Under the pieces are notes generated by a model. The model searched no databases, was not told the DNA's origin, and saw nothing but the letters and a program-made list of their open reading frames with translations. Shown here in pieces: positions 33,455 through 43,721 of a DNA stretch of 64,000 bases (position 1 is its first letter; every line of letters begins with the position of its first letter). The translations under genes and the position numbers were made by a program. This DNA comes from an uncultured Cohaesibacter sp. (GTDB lineage: Bacteria > Pseudomonadota > Alphaproteobacteria > Rhizobiales > Cohaesibacteraceae), in the NCBI RefSeq assembly GCF_963676275.1, contig NZ_OY781091.1, forward strand, positions 3,016,775 to 3,080,774, in the 5' to 3' direction.

Positions 33455-34921
33455 TCAACTGATTGTCGTCTTGATGAGCTTGCCGTCTCGCTGGATCTCA
33501 AGTCGCCACAGGCGGAATTCCTGTTTCGACAATGTTTCGAGATCCTTGGTATTGCGCACGGCCTGCCCGTTCACCTTGCGAATGAGATCGCCGGTCTTGA
33601 GGCCAAGACGCTCTGCTGTCGTACCATTTCTAACCTCGGAAATGACTACACCTTTGAGGCCACTGTCAACACCCAATTCCTGCGCCACCAGGGGCGAAAG
33701 GTTAAGCACCGTGGCTCCTTCAAAGGGCGAATAGCCTGAAATCTGGCGGGCGTCTCTTGGCGGTTTTTCCGGAGCAGCCTCGGCCTTCATCGTCACGGTT
33801 TGATCTTTGCCCTGACGGGCAATCTCAAGCGCGACATCCGAGCCAAGCGATACCGTGGCAAAGCGATAGCCAAAGGCATCCGGGCTGTCGACGGACTTGC
33901 CATTGACGCTCAAAATCAGATCGCCCACTTGCAACCCGGCCGCTTTCGCTGGGCTGGCCGGATAAATCTCGGTAACCAGTACCCCCTGAGGCCGTTCGAG
34001 CCCCAGCCCGGCAGCAATATCGGAATTGACCATCTGCAAGCTGCCGCCAAACCATGCACGCTGCACCGCCTTGCCGGAAATGGCTGCATCGGCGACCAGC
34101 TTGACCATGTTGGCCGGAATGGCAAAACCAATACCGTTGGAGCCGCCCGAACGGGTATAGATCGAGCTGTTGATACCCACCAGCTGCCCCTGCATATTCA
34201 CCAATGCGCCGCCGGAATTACCCGGATTGATCGCGGCATCGGTCTGAACAAAATAGCTATAGTCAGACGCCCCCACTTGCGTGCGCGCCACGGCCGAAAC
34301 AATGCCGCTGGTCACCGTCTGCCCGACACCGAACGGGTTGCCGATCGCCAGCACCAGATCACCGACCTGAGCTTCGTCGGAATCGGCAAATTCGAGATGC
34401 GGCAGATCGCGGTCCAGATCCCGAACCTTCAGAATGGCAAGATCCGTTTTCTCGTCATCAAGCACCACGTCAGCTTCAAATTCGGTCCGGTCAGACAGAG
34501 CGACCTTCACTTCCGTTGCCCCGTCAATGACGTGATGGTTGGTGACGATAACGCCGGTATGATCAACAATCACCCCGGAACCGAGCGAGCGTTCCACCCG
34601 CTCACGCGGCGCGCCGAATCCACCCCGACCGAAAAACTGCTCAAAGAAGGGATCATTGAAGAAGGGAGAACGCTGGCGTGTCACCACCTTGCGCGTGGCA
34701 TAAACATTGACCACCGCAGGCGCGGCTTCCTTTACCAGAGGGGAGAAACTGAGCTGCATCTCGACCTTGCTGGCGGGTACCCGATCAACGACCTGTGTGA
34801 GTTTAGGCTGGGCTTGAGTATCGGCCGCCTTTGACGCCGGCACGAAATCCCGTGCCATATAGCCTCCAGCCGATGCCATCAGCACAACGGCGAGAGCTGC
34901 AAATCCTTTTCGCGAAATCAC
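33455..34921 (-). CDS. degP: Periplasmic serine protease of the Deg/HtrA family
   Basis: The 488-residue envelope protease/chaperone has an N-terminal membrane-targeting helix (about 5-22), a trypsin-like domain with the triad His130 (TNHHV), Asp160 (KTDLAIL) and Ser236 (GNSGG), and two PDZ domains (about 280-370 and 390-485). It is longer than DegS and typical for Do/DegP paralogues of alphaproteobacteria. It lies downstream of the ribosomal alpha operon, behind its own 283-bp leader, and is followed within a few bases by rarA. Confidence 0.9.
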   Translation of the reverse strand: MISRKGFAALAVVLMASAGGYMARDFVPASKAADTQAQPKLTQVVDRVPASKVEMQLSFSPLVKEAAPAVVNVYATRKVVTRQRSPFFNDPFFEQFFGRGGFGAPRERVERSLGSGVIVDHTGVIVTNHHVIDGATEVKVALSDRTEFEADVVLDDEKTDLAILKVRDLDRDLPHLEFADSDEAQVGDLVLAIGNPFGVGQTVTSGIVSAVARTQVGASDYSYFVQTDAAINPGNSGGALVNMQGQLVGINSSIYTRSGGSNGIGFAIPANMVKLVADAAISGKAVQRAWFGGSLQMVNSDIAAGLGLERPQGVLVTEIYPASPAKAAGLQVGDLILSVNGKSVDSPDAFGYRFATVSLGSDVALEIARQGKDQTVTMKAEAAPEKPPRDARQISGYSPFEGATVLNLSPLVAQELGVDSGLKGVVISEVRNGTTAERLGLKTGDLIRKVNGQAVRNTKDLETLSKQEFRLWRLEIQRDGKLIKTTIS

Positions 34922-35152
34922 AATGAAACCTCATCTTTTCAGGGAATAGGCCCTTCAGCATCCTGAAGGAAAAATCTCTATCCGAAAAGATAGAAATCCC
35001 AACGGGCAGAAATAAGATCTGGATGCGCCTATATTCAATCATTGCGAAGATTTAATCAAATGGATCCAGCTATACACGATCCGCAGTCCGCAGTTTGTGG
35101 ACGATCCGCATCACGCCACTGGCACCCAGAATGAGCCAGATGCCAATGGCAC
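34922..35152. other. Leader region of degP
   Basis: The gap between rplQ and degP contains a hairpin CCTTCAG/CTGAAGG (34952-34958 and 34963-34969) and a shorter CTATC/GATAG one nearby, both in the presumed degP 5' untranslated region. No heat-shock promoter was recognised with confidence. Confidence 0.4.
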
Positions 35153-35181
35153 AAAAAAGGGCGGCACGAAGCCACCCTTTT
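35153..35181 (-). terminator. Terminator of the rpsM-rpsK-rpoA-rplQ operon
   Basis: AAGGG-C-GGC (35157-35165) pairs with GCC-A-CCCTT (35171-35179) around a 5-nt loop, with one mismatch. On the minus strand it is followed by a run of T (A-run 35153-35158). It lies about 25 bp after the rplQ stop codon. Confidence 0.85.
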
Positions 35182-35204
35182 ATTCTTTCAACACTGCGTA
35201 ATGC

Positions 35205-35624
35205 TTACGCTGCGTCTTCCACTTCAACCTCAGCGGTAGGACCGGAGTCCGTGCCGCGAGCTTCCGGATCGCGATCAACCAGCTCGATGACAGCCATCGG
35301 AGCGTTGTCGCCATAGCGGAAACCGGCCTTGAGAACGCGGGTGTAGCCACCCTTGCGCTCTTCATAGCGTGGGCCAAGCGTTTCAAACAGCTTTGCGACC
35401 ATATCCTTGTCGCGAATCTGAGAGATAGCCTGACGACGGGCATGAAGATCGCCGCGTTTAGCCAGAGTGATGAGTTTGTCTGCAATCGGCTTCAGTTCTT
35501 TAGCCTTAGGCAGAGTGGTAACAATTTGCTCATGCTTGATCAAAGCTGCTGCCATGTTGGCGAACATTGCCTTGCGATGAGAAGCGGTGCGATTGAGCTT
35601 GCGACCTGATTTGCCGTGGCGCAT
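35205..35624 (-). CDS. rplQ: Ribosomal protein L17
   Basis: 139-residue protein of the large subunit, near the exit-tunnel opening. It begins [20 protein letters not shown], the family signature, and has a slightly acidic C-terminal extension ([11 protein letters not shown]) beyond the core. Last gene of the alpha operon, 44 bp downstream of rpoA and just before a strong terminator. Confidence 0.98.
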   Translation of the reverse strand: MRHGKSGRKLNRTASHRKAMFANMAAALIKHEQIVTTLPKAKELKPIADKLITLAKRGDLHARRQAISQIRDKDMVAKLFETLGPRYEERKGGYTRVLKAGFRYGDNAPMAVIELVDRDPEARGTDSGPTAEVEVEDAA

Positions 35625-35668
35625 TGCCCTCTCCTTTACTCTATCCGACGGTTACAAACCGCTGGTGA

Positions 35669-36685
35669 TTAATACTGATCTTCGTAGCGCTTTGCGAGAT
35701 CGTCGATATTTTCAGGCGGCCAGGCCTGAACTTCCATGCCAAGATGCAGACCCATCTGGGCAAGGACTTCCTTGATCTCGTTAAGCGACTTGCGCCCAAA
35801 GTTCGGAGTGCGAAGCATTTCCGCTTCCGTCTTCTGGATAAGATCGCCGATGTAAACAATGTTGTCGTTTTTCAGGCAGTTTGCAGAACGGACAGACAGT
35901 TCCAACTCGTCCACTTTCTTGAGAAGTGCCGGGTTGAATGCCAGCTCCTGAGTCTGTTCCTGAACAACTTCCTTCTCTGGCTCTTCGAAATTGACGAAGA
36001 TAGACAGCTGGTCCTGCAGAATACGTGCAGCATAGGCCACAGCATCTTCAGGCTTGACCGAGCCATCGGTTTCGATCGTCATCGTCAGCTTGTCAAAGTC
36101 GAGATCCTGACCCTGACGGGTGTTTTCGACATTGTAAGCAACGCGTTTGACCGGAGAATAGAGGCTGTCCACCGGAATGAGACCGATAGGAGCATCGTCT
36201 GGGCGGTTCTGAGTCGCAGTCACATAGCCCTTACCGCTATCAACGGTAAATTCCATGCGCAATTCTGCACCCACGTCAAGCGTGCAAAGCGGCAGCTCCG
36301 GGTTCAGAATTTCGACGTCCCCGACAACCTGAATATCGCCAGCCCGAACAACACCCGGTCCTTCCTTGCGGAGAACCATGCGTTTCGGACCTTCCCCTTC
36401 CATGCGCAGAGAGATTTCCTTGACGTTCAGGATCAGATCCGTCACGTCTTCGCGAACACCTGCGATAGAGGAGAATTCATGCAGCACACCATCAATCTGG
36501 ATGGAGGTTACCGCAGCACCCTGCAAGGATGAAAGCAGAACACGACGCAGGGCATTGCCCAAAGTCATGCCAAAGCCACGTTCCAGAGGCTCGGCAACCA
36601 CTTTGGCGACACGCAATTCGTCGTCACCAGGGGTGATTTCGAGTTTGGTTGGCTTGATGAGTTCCTGCCAGTTTTTCTGAATCAC
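35669..36685 (-). CDS. rpoA: RNA polymerase alpha subunit
   Basis: 338-residue subunit that dimerises to nucleate assembly of RNA polymerase and, through its C-terminal domain, contacts UP elements and activators. The N-terminal assembly domain ([21 protein letters not shown], residues about 35-55) and the C-terminal helix-hairpin-helix domain with [22 protein letters not shown] are both complete. Located between rpsK and rplQ as in most proteobacteria; rpsD is not in this operon here. Confidence 0.98.
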   Translation of the reverse strand: MIQKNWQELIKPTKLEITPGDDELRVAKVVAEPLERGFGMTLGNALRRVLLSSLQGAAVTSIQIDGVLHEFSSIAGVREDVTDLILNVKEISLRMEGEGPKRMVLRKEGPGVVRAGDIQVVGDVEILNPELPLCTLDVGAELRMEFTVDSGKGYVTATQNRPDDAPIGLIPVDSLYSPVKRVAYNVENTRQGQDLDFDKLTMTIETDGSVKPEDAVAYAARILQDQLSIFVNFEEPEKEVVQEQTQELAFNPALLKKVDELELSVRSANCLKNDNIVYIGDLIQKTEAEMLRTPNFGRKSLNEIKEVLAQMGLHLGMEVQAWPPENIDDLAKRYEDQY

Positions 36686-36760
36686 GTCTCAACCCTTTCT
36701 TGTTTCGGGGCGACACCCCGCATTAACCTGCTTGAGGAATGCAGGGAACCTGAATTTCAT

Positions 36761-37150
36761 TTAGACGCGACGACGCTTGCGCGGACGACAACCATTGTGC
36801 GGAATTGGGGACACGTCACGGATGGACGTAATAGTAAAGCCCACTGCCTGCAGGGCACGAAGAGCAGATTCACGACCTGAACCAGGACCGCGAACTTCAA
36901 CTTCGAGAGTCTTCATGCCATGTTCGGCAGCTTTTTTACCTGCATCTTCACCAGCCATCTGAGCGGCAAACGGGGTGGACTTACGAGAGCCCTTGAAACC
37001 CATCGTACCAGCTGAAGACCAGGAGATGGTATTCCCCTGCGCATCAGAGATGGTGATCATGGTGTTGTTGAAGGTTGAATTCACATGCGCTACGCCAGAC
37101 GTAATATTCTTACGTTCGCGACGCTTAACGCGCGAGGCATCTTTTGCCAT
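36761..37150 (-). CDS. rpsK: Ribosomal protein S11
   Basis: 129-residue small-subunit platform protein. [39 protein letters not shown] and the C-terminal [18 protein letters not shown] are all as expected. It follows rpsM after 54 bp and precedes rpoA after 75 bp. Confidence 0.98.
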   Translation of the reverse strand: MAKDASRVKRRERKNITSGVAHVNSTFNNTMITISDAQGNTISWSSAGTMGFKGSRKSTPFAAQMAGEDAGKKAAEHGMKTLEVEVRGPGSGRESALRALQAVGFTITSIRDVSPIPHNGCRPRKRRRV

Positions 37151-37204
37151 ATTTTACCTCGATCTCTACACCGCCGTGATACCAGCGGCTCCACCGGACG
37201 TGGA

Positions 37205-37573
37205 TTATTTCTTTTTACCAGCGATCGCTTTTGCAGGACCCTTGCGGGTACGAGCGTTGGTGTGTGTGCGCTGACCGCGAACAGGCAGGCCACGACGATG
37301 GCGAAGGCCACGGTAGCAAGCCAGATCCATGAGGCGCTTGATATTCATGGAGGTCTGACGACGCAGATCACCTTCCACGGTGTAACCGGCATCGATCACT
37401 TCGCGGATTTTCAGGACTTCAGCATCAGACAGTTCGTTGACACGACGCTCGGGAGCAATGTTGACCTGTTCAACAATTTCCTTAGCGAATTTCGGGCCAA
37501 TGCCATGAATATATTGAAGCGCGATGATAACACGCTTGTTCGTCGGTATATTGACGCCAGCAATACGGGCCAC
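37205..37573 (-). CDS. rpsM: Ribosomal protein S13
   Basis: 122-residue head protein of the small subunit that contacts L5 and tRNA. The start is GTG 37573, preceded by GAGGAG eight bases upstream, giving [15 protein letters not shown], the exact family N-terminus; the longer open frame from 37642 is rejected. The C-terminus [21 protein letters not shown] is normal. It is the first gene of the alpha operon and is preceded by a long leader (37574-37999). Confidence 0.97.
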   Translation of the reverse strand: MARIAGVNIPTNKRVIIALQYIHGIGPKFAKEIVEQVNIAPERRVNELSDAEVLKIREVIDAGYTVEGDLRRQTSMNIKRLMDLACYRGLRHRRGLPVRGQRTHTNARTRKGPAKAIAGKKK

Positions 37574-37949
37574 GTCTAATCTCCTCGTAGCAGCGCAGCA
37601 GATCCCTGCCTTGCTGCAGACTATTGGATATCCCCTCCCCATCCTTAGCCAGATGACTTAATGGTAGGAGACAGTTTTCTTTATTGTTGGTTTGAAACCT
37701 ATTCGCTCAAGAGCCGGTTTCAAACTATTATTCTGCGCCTTTTGACAGAACGCAAAAATGTGCCCGAAAGCTTGGGGCCTCCGAACACTGCCACGTAACA
37801 ATACGTGATTAGCGCCGGTTAGTACCGGATTCACCTGAAGAAAGTCAACCTCTAAACGCGAGAATGCGTCAATTTAGTTGACTTTTTCAAAATTCATGCC
37901 CTTACGCAATCGCCAGCAGATCGTCATCGAACGGCACATTGGCAAGGAG
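37574..37949 (-). promoter_or_regulatory. Structured leader and possible promoter of the alpha operon
   Basis: The 426-bp gap between adk and rpsM (with the adk terminator at its right end) contains several inverted repeats: GTTTGAAACC/GGTTTCAAAC (37690-37699 and 37716-37725), CACGTA/TACGTG (37792-37807), CCGGT/ACCGG (37815-37828) and AAAGTCAAC/GTTGACTTT (37841-37849 and 37877-37885). On the minus strand TTGACT (37848-37843) with TACTAA 18 bp further could be a weak promoter. The size and structure suggest a leader RNA; in E. coli S4 represses this operon at its leader, but rpsD control here is only inference. Confidence 0.5.
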
Positions 37950-37988
37950 AAAAAGAAATCCGGTTGCCGCCTATTGCCAACCGGATTT
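37950..37988 (-). terminator. Terminator of adk
   Basis: AAATCCGGTTG (37956-37966) and CAACCGGATTT (37978-37988) form a perfect 11-bp stem; on the minus strand it is followed by CTTTTTC. It lies 11 bp after the adk stop codon. Confidence 0.85.
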
Positions 37989-37999
37989 CCAAATTTCGA

Positions 38000-38569
38000 T
38001 CAAGACAGCGCTTGCTTGATGCTTGCGGCAACAGAATCGATATCCTGCATACCGTCAACGGTCTTCAGCAAACCGGTCTTGCCATAATAATCAATCAATG
38101 GCGCGGTCTGCTCGCCATAGACGGCAAGGCGCTTCTTGAGAGATTCGGCATTGTCATCAGCGCGGGCGCCACCAACAGTTTCCGCCGCACGCTTCTCGAT
38201 GCGCGAAAGCAGGATGCCTTCGTCTACACGGATTTCAACAACGGCATCGAGCTTGAGAGCCTTCTCTTCCAGCAGCTTGTCCAGGGCTTCGGCCTGAGCA
38301 ATGGTGCGCGGAAAACCGTCCAGAATGAATCCGTTGGCGCAATCGGCCTGCTCAATGCGGTCGGAAATGATCGCACAAACCACATCGTCGGAAACGAGCT
38401 CACCGCTCTCGAGGATCTTCTCTACCTTCAAACCTACTGGCGTCTTGGCCGCGACTGCTGCCCTCAACATTTCACCGGTAGAAAGCTGACGAATGTTGAA
38501 GTCTTTCACCAAACGCTCAGCCTGCGTTCCCTTACCCGCACCCGGAGGTCCCAGCAGTATCAATCTCAT
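38000..38569 (-). CDS. adk: Adenylate kinase
   Basis: 189-residue nucleotide kinase (AMP + ATP to 2 ADP) with P-loop GPPGAGKGTQ near the N-terminus, DGFPRTIAQAEAL and a short LID, which explains the length well below the 214-residue long form. Its start overlaps the secY stop by four bases. Confidence 0.97.
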   Translation of the reverse strand: MRLILLGPPGAGKGTQAERLVKDFNIRQLSTGEMLRAAVAAKTPVGLKVEKILESGELVSDDVVCAIISDRIEQADCANGFILDGFPRTIAQAEALDKLLEEKALKLDAVVEIRVDEGILLSRIEKRAAETVGGARADDNAESLKKRLAVYGEQTAPLIDYYGKTGLLKTVDGMQDIDSVAASIKQALS

Positions 38570-39903
38570 CGACGTTTTCCTCTTAGCTTCGATTTCTTGA
38601 CCAGCCCTTCATATTGTTGAGCCAGCAAATGTCCCTGGATCTGGGAAACCGTATCCATGGTTACGCTGACCACAATCAACAGGGACGTGCCCCCGAAGTA
38701 GAATGGAACGCCAGTTGCGGAGATAAGAAACTCGGGCAAGAGACAAACGAGAACCAGATAAATGGCGCCGATCACAGAAATGCGCGTCAGGATCTTGTCA
38801 ATATACTCCGCAGTCCGCTGACCGGGACGGATGCCCGGAATAAAGCCGCCATGCTTCTTCAGGTTGTCCGCAGTATCCTGCGGGTTGAACACAATTGCTG
38901 TGTAGAAGAAAACGAAGAAGACAATCAAGGCAGCATATAGCAGCATATACAGAGGTTGACCATGCCCCAGTAGCGCAGTCACCGTATTGAGCCAGTCAGG
39001 CCCGGAACCGTCGCGGGAAATGAAATTCACCACGGTGGTCGGCAACAGCAGCAGGGATGAGGCAAAGATCGGTGGAATAACACCGGATGTGTTCAGCTTG
39101 AGCGGCAGATGAGAGCTATCGCCCTGGAACATCTTGTTGCCAACCTGACGCTTCGGATACTGAATGATCAGGCGGCGCTGAGCGCGTTCCATGAAGACGA
39201 TGAAAGCAATAACGCCAACAGCAACAACGATCACACCGAGAATGACTGCGGTGGACAAAGTCCCCTGCCGACCCAGTTCAAGGGTATGGGCAACCGCGGT
39301 TGGCAGGTTTGCGACAATACCGGAAAAGATGATCAGCGAGATGCCGTTGCCGATGCCGCGTGCGGTGATCTGCTCACCAAGCCACATCATGAACATCGTG
39401 CCACCAACAAGGGTCAGCACGGTGGAGAAACGGAAAAACAGCCCCGGATCCAGCACGATGTTGCTGGAGCCTTCAAGCCCGACACTGATACCATAGGCCT
39501 GCAGCGTGGCGAGAATAACGGTACCGTAACGGGTATATTGGTTGATGGTCTTCTGGCCGCGCGCTCCATCCTTCTTCAGCTGTTCCAGGGTCGGAGACAC
39601 CGTGGTCATCAACTGGATGATAATGGAGGCGGAAATATATGGCATGATCCCGAGCGCAAAAATGGCCATACGACCAACTGCGCCACCTGAGAACATGTTG
39701 AACAGGCCAAGAATGCCATTCTGATGGCTACTGAAAGCATTAGCCAGGGCTTCAGGGTTGATCCCTGGAAGCGGAATATAAGTACCAAGGCGGTAGACCA
39801 ACAAAGCACCCAGCGTAAACCAGATGCGTTTTTTCAGTTCTTCTGCCTTTGCAAAGGCGCCAAAATTGATATTGGCGGCGAGTTGTTCTGCTGCCGAAGC
39901 CAT
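38566..39903 (-). CDS. secY: Preprotein translocase subunit SecY
   Basis: 445-residue protein with ten membrane helices, the protein-conducting channel through which Sec substrates pass and to which ribosomes dock. Motifs include IPLPGINPEAL in the first loop, the cytoplasmic loop PKRQVGNKM and the late GFIPGIRPGQRTAEYI. It follows rplO but only after 142 bp and a hairpin, and overlaps adk. Confidence 0.97.
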   Translation of the reverse strand: MASAAEQLAANINFGAFAKAEELKKRIWFTLGALLVYRLGTYIPLPGINPEALANAFSSHQNGILGLFNMFSGGAVGRMAIFALGIMPYISASIIIQLMTTVSPTLEQLKKDGARGQKTINQYTRYGTVILATLQAYGISVGLEGSSNIVLDPGLFFRFSTVLTLVGGTMFMMWLGEQITARGIGNGISLIIFSGIVANLPTAVAHTLELGRQGTLSTAVILGVIVVAVGVIAFIVFMERAQRRLIIQYPKRQVGNKMFQGDSSHLPLKLNTSGVIPPIFASSLLLLPTTVVNFISRDGSGPDWLNTVTALLGHGQPLYMLLYAALIVFFVFFYTAIVFNPQDTADNLKKHGGFIPGIRPGQRTAEYIDKILTRISVIGAIYLVLVCLLPEFLISATGVPFYFGGTSLLIVVSVTMDTVSQIQGHLLAQQYEGLVKKSKLRGKRR

Positions 39904-40016
39904 TCTCTACTCCGCTGTAGCGCTCACTTAAAATCCAAAACAATAGTCTAAATATAAGGGCGCCATAACAAATGTATAGGGTGTGACGGGAATCACTTCC
40001 CATCACTACCCTTAAA

Positions 40017-40047
40017 GCAAAAGAAGGCTCTAATGAGCCCCCTTCTT
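40017..40047 (-). terminator. Terminator-like hairpin between rplO and secY
   Basis: At the rplO stop codon AAGAA-GGCTC (40021-40030) pairs with GAGCC-TTCTT on the right side with a 3-nt bulge, and the minus strand continues TTTTGCTTTAAG. It could partly end spc-operon transcripts before secY-adk. Confidence 0.5.
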
Positions 40048-40513
40048 ATTCTTCTGCACCGATGATCTTGACAGATCCACCGGCTTTTTCGACGGCGGCG
40101 ATGGCTGCCTTGGAAGCACCTTCGATCTCGAAGGCGACCTTTGCAGTCAATTCCCCGTCGCTAAGCAGGCGAACACCGTCACGAACGCGACGCACAACAC
40201 CAGCATCCTTGAGGCTGGCGACAGTAACCGGAGCGGAAGCATCCAGTTTGCCAGCATCAATTGCCTGCTGAATGCGTCCAACGGAAACGGTATTGAAGTC
40301 CTTGGCAAAGATGTTGTTGAACCCGCGCTTTGGCAGACGGCGATGCAACGGCATCTGACCACCTTCAAAGCCCTTGATAGCAACACCCGAGCGAGACTTC
40401 TGACCCTTGACACCGCGACCACCGGTTTTACCGAGGCCAGAACCGATGCCGCGACCAACGCGCTTGCGGGAATGCGTAGCGCCGTCGTTATCGCGAATTT
40501 CGTTGAGCTTCAT
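40046..40513 (-). CDS. rplO: Ribosomal protein L15
   Basis: 155-residue large-subunit assembly protein with the glycine-rich signature [25 protein letters not shown] and [17 protein letters not shown]. The start at 40513 ([13 protein letters not shown]) matches the family; the open frame from 40555 is too long. It lies 16 bp after rpmD. Confidence 0.98.
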   Translation of the reverse strand: MKLNEIRDNDGATHSRKRVGRGIGSGLGKTGGRGVKGQKSRSGVAIKGFEGGQMPLHRRLPKRGFNNIFAKDFNTVSVGRIQQAIDAGKLDASAPVTVASLKDAGVVRRVRDGVRLLSDGELTAKVAFEIEGASKAAIAAVEKAGGSVKIIGAEE

Positions 40514-40529
40514 AATACTCTCCCGCCTC

Positions 40530-40727
40530 TCAGTCCTCGTCCACAACGCGAACAAGGTGAGAAACTTTAGCGATCATGCCGCGAACTTCAGGCGTATCCT
40601 GAAGGGTACGACGACGATGCAATTTGTTAAGGCCAAGACCGACCAGCGTAGCTTGCTGGTCTTTTGGCCGACGCAGAGGGCTGCCGATCTGTTCTACAGT
40701 TACGGTACCCTGTTCCTTAGTTGCCAT
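40530..40727 (-). CDS. rpmD: Ribosomal protein L30
   Basis: 65-residue protein of the large subunit. It contains [23 protein letters not shown] and the usual charged C-terminus, and lies between rpsE and rplO as in the spc operon. Confidence 0.97.
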   Translation of the reverse strand: MATKEQGTVTVEQIGSPLRRPKDQQATLVGLGLNKLHRRRTLQDTPEVRGMIAKVSHLVRVVDED

Positions 40728-40773
40728 GTCCGGCTCCTCTTTTATCTAGAGATGTAAGCATCACTCTTCCAGC

Positions 40774-41331
40774 TTAGCTGTCAGAGCGGCCCCCATCAGA
40801 GACACGACGACGAGCCTGGAGCGTGGAAACCTTGAGACCACGCCGAGCAGCAACACCGCGAGGGCTGTCTTCTGCTTTCAGCGCATCAAAGGTAGCACGA
40901 ACCATGTTGTACGGGTTCGAAGTGCCAACAGACTTGGCAACAACGTCCTGCACGCCCAGTGTTTCAAACACGGCACGCATTGGACCACCCGCGATGATAC
41001 CGGTACCAGCTGGCGCTGCACGCAGCGTGACTTTACCGGCGCCATGGCGACCAGCAACGTCATGATGCAGTGTACGGCCCTCACGAAGAGGTACACGGAT
41101 CATATTCCGTTTGGCTGCGTCAGATGCCTTGCGAATGGCTTCTGGCACTTCGCGTGCCTTGCCGTGACCAAAGCCGACGCGGCCTTTCTGGTCACCAATA
41201 ACGACTAGCGCAGCGAAACCGAACCGGCGGCCACCTTTAACCACTTTAGCAACGCGGTTGATGTGGACGAGGCGGTCGACGAATTCGCTTTCGCGCTCTT
41301 CACGATCGTTACGATCAGGTTTCTTGTTCAT
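40774..41331 (-). CDS. rpsE: Ribosomal protein S5
   Basis: 185-residue protein of the small subunit that shapes the decoding site and the mRNA entry channel. [28 protein letters not shown] and the late [18 protein letters not shown] are the family blocks; a C-terminal extension ([17 protein letters not shown]) goes beyond the core. It lies 41 bp after rplR. Confidence 0.98.
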   Translation of the reverse strand: MNKKPDRNDREERESEFVDRLVHINRVAKVVKGGRRFGFAALVVIGDQKGRVGFGHGKAREVPEAIRKASDAAKRNMIRVPLREGRTLHHDVAGRHGAGKVTLRAAPAGTGIIAGGPMRAVFETLGVQDVVAKSVGTSNPYNMVRATFDALKAEDSPRGVAARRGLKVSTLQARRRVSDGGRSDS

Positions 41332-41372
41332 GAGCTTTCTTCTCTCGTCTGAGCAATCGGTACCCCGACGCG

Positions 41373-41735
41373 TTAGAAATTCAATCCGCCTTCGCGCGCA
41401 GCATCTGCGAGCGATTTGATACGTCCGTGATAGATATATCCACCACGATCAAAGACCACGTCCTTCAGACCGGCTGCAACTGCTCGCTCTGCGATCAGCT
41501 TGCCAACTTCAGAAGCGGCGGCTTTGTCCGCGCCGGTTTTCAGCTTATCACGCAGAACTTTCTCGATGGAGGAAGCTGCTACAACCGTAACACCTTTTTC
41601 ATCATCGATGATCTGTGCGTAAATATGCTTGGAAGACCGGTTAACACTTAAACGCGGACGGCCGTTGGCAGTCTTTTTCAGGGCGCGACGTACACGTGCA
41701 CGACGACGCTCAAACTGAGATAGTGCCTTCGCCAT
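41373..41735 (-). CDS. rplR: Ribosomal protein L18
   Basis: 120-residue 5S-rRNA-binding protein with [23 protein letters not shown] and [24 protein letters not shown]. It starts 12 bp after rplF and lies 41 bp before rpsE. Confidence 0.98.
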   Translation of the reverse strand: MAKALSQFERRRARVRRALKKTANGRPRLSVNRSSKHIYAQIIDDEKGVTVVAASSIEKVLRDKLKTGADKAAASEVGKLIAERAVAAGLKDVVFDRGGYIYHGRIKSLADAAREGGLNF

Positions 41736-41747
41736 AATAAGTTTCCG

Positions 41748-42281
41748 TTACTTCTTCTTACCTTCCTTGCGGAAGATAAATTCATCACTATATTTGACGC
41801 CTTTGCCTTTGTAGGGCTCAGGGCCACGATACTTGCGGATTTCTGCAGCAACCTGGCCAACGGCCTGTTTGTCAATGCCGCTCACGACGATTTCGGTTGG
41901 CTTTGGACAAGCAACCGTAACCCCTTCGGGAACTTCATAGACAACATCGTGAGAAAAACCGAGTGCCAGCTGAAGGTCCTTGCCCTTCATCTGGGCGCGG
42001 TAACCCACACCGTTGATTTCAAGTTTCTTTTCGAAACCTGCAGAAACACCATCGAGGATGTTGAGAATCTGGGTGCGGGACATGCCCCACAGAGAGCGCG
42101 CAGTTTTGGATTTGCTGCGTGGCTCGACCAGAATGCCATCATCCGTCATTTTGGCATCGACGTCTTCGTTAAGGACGAAAGAGAGTTCCCCTTTCGGACC
42201 CTTCGCTTTGACGGTCTTGCCATCAATTGTCGCAGTGACCCCAGCAGGGACTGCAACAGGCTTTTTGCCAATACGTGACAT
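41748..42281 (-). CDS. rplF: Ribosomal protein L6
   Basis: 177-residue large-subunit protein near the sarcin-ricin loop. [15 protein letters not shown], and the C-terminal [25 protein letters not shown] are present. A 135-bp gap to rpsH upstream is the longest inside the spc cluster apart from that before secY. Confidence 0.98.
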   Translation of the reverse strand: MSRIGKKPVAVPAGVTATIDGKTVKAKGPKGELSFVLNEDVDAKMTDDGILVEPRSKSKTARSLWGMSRTQILNILDGVSAGFEKKLEINGVGYRAQMKGKDLQLALGFSHDVVYEVPEGVTVACPKPTEIVVSGIDKQAVGQVAAEIRKYRGPEPYKGKGVKYSDEFIFRKEGKKK

Positions 42282-42416
42282 AAGACTAACCTGTCCGGAT
42301 CTGAGATCAGCCTGCTCAAGGTTACCGACCTTAAAAGCAAACTGATCGCTTTAAAACCGTTGATCTGACTTCGACCAGAAGATCGAAATCTGATCCGAGA
42401 TAACGAGGCAGCCGCA

Positions 42417-42815
42417 TCAGAAGACGCGGCAGAGAACCTCACCACCCACGTTGTTCTCGCGAGCGTCATGATCGGCCATAACCCCTTTCGGAGTAGAAAC
42501 GATCGACACGCCCAGACCGTTGTGAATGATCGGAATATTCTTGACCGATGCATACACGCGACGACCAGGCTTGGACACGCGTTGGATTTCACGGATCACC
42601 GGCTCTCCATCGAAGTATTTCAGTTCGACCTCAAGTTCGGACTTGCCGCCTTCGAATTCGACGGTGGTGTAGCCGCGGATGTACCCTTCTGCAGCCAAAA
42701 CGTCAAGCACGCGCTGACGCAATTTTGATGCAGGAGTGGAAACCTTTGTTTTTTTACGCATCTGCGCATTGCGGATGCGGGTCAACATATCCCCAAGGGG
42801 ATCAGTCATTGCCAT
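42417..42815 (-). CDS. rpsH: Ribosomal protein S8
   Basis: 132-residue protein binding 16S rRNA helix 21; in E. coli S8 also represses the spc operon. [16 protein letters not shown] and [24 protein letters not shown] are diagnostic. It begins 13 bp after rpsN. Confidence 0.98.
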   Translation of the reverse strand: MAMTDPLGDMLTRIRNAQMRKKTKVSTPASKLRQRVLDVLAAEGYIRGYTTVEFEGGKSELEVELKYFDGEPVIREIQRVSKPGRRVYASVKNIPIIHNGLGVSIVSTPKGVMADHDARENNVGGEVLCRVF

Positions 42816-42828
42816 GGGACCGCGCTCC

Positions 42829-43134
42829 TTACCAGCTCGATTTCACCAGGCCGGGGATTTGACCCTCGTTACCCAGTTCACGAAGTGAAATACGGGACAT
42901 CTTCAATTTGCGATAGTAGCCGCGTGGGCGACCAGTCACTTCGCAACGATTGCGGATGCGGATGGATGCGGAGTTGCGTGGAAGCTCGGCAAGTTTAAGA
43001 CGGGCCTTGAAACGCTCTTCCAGCGACAGGGACTCATCTTTAGCCAGGGCTTTCAGCTTTGCACGTTTGGCAGAATATTTGTCTGCAAGCCGTGCACGAG
43101 CTTTGTTCTTTTCGACAGCGCTCTTTTTAGCCAT
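42829..43134 (-). CDS. rpsN: Ribosomal protein S14 (zinc-free long form)
   Basis: 101-residue head protein. The length and the single cysteine in [16 protein letters not shown] show the C-minus type that needs no zinc, typical for proteobacteria. It lies between rplE and rpsH. Confidence 0.98.
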   Translation of the reverse strand: MAKKSAVEKNKARARLADKYSAKRAKLKALAKDESLSLEERFKARLKLAELPRNSASIRIRNRCEVTGRPRGYYRKLKMSRISLRELGNEGQIPGLVKSSW

Positions 43135-43163
43135 TACATTTTCCTCGTACTTTCCGCGGGACC

Positions 43164-43721
43164 TTAACGGTTGAACGGGAAGTTGAATTCTTTCAGAAGG
43201 GCGCGTGCTTCTTCGTCATTGCTCGAACTCGTGCAGACGATGATATCCATGCCCCAGATCTGGTCAACTTTGTCATAATCGATCTCTGGGAATACGATAT
43301 GCTCTTTCAGGCCCATGGCGAAGTTGCCGTTGCCGTCAAAGCTCTTCCCGTTCAGACCACGGAAGTCGCGTACACGAGGCAGCGCGATGGTGATCAGACG
43401 ATCGAGAAATTCATACATACGGTCGCCGCGCAGAGTAACCTTCACACCGATCGGCATGCCTTCACGAACCTTGAAGGTCGCAATGGATTTGCGCGCCTTG
43501 GTAACCACCGGCTGCTGACCGGCAATTGCCTGCAGATCTTCCAAGGCAGACTTAACCTTCTTGGAGTCATTCACTGCTTCACCAACGCCCATGTTCAGAA
43601 CGATTTTTTCCAGCTTCGGCATCCGGTGCGGATTGGAGTAGCTGAACTGTTCCTGCATTTTAGCGCGGATGACATCTTCATAAAGCGTCTTGAGACGCGG
43701 GGTGTAAGTAGCCTCAGCCAT
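43164..43721 (-). CDS. rplE: Ribosomal protein L5
   Basis: 185-residue 5S-rRNA-binding protein that bridges to S13. [35 protein letters not shown] and the C-terminal [20 protein letters not shown] are clear. Its start lies eight bases inside the rplX end. Confidence 0.98.
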   Translation of the reverse strand: MAEATYTPRLKTLYEDVIRAKMQEQFSYSNPHRMPKLEKIVLNMGVGEAVNDSKKVKSALEDLQAIAGQQPVVTKARKSIATFKVREGMPIGVKVTLRGDRMYEFLDRLITIALPRVRDFRGLNGKSFDGNGNFAMGLKEHIVFPEIDYDKVDQIWGMDIIVCTSSSNDEEARALLKEFNFPFNR

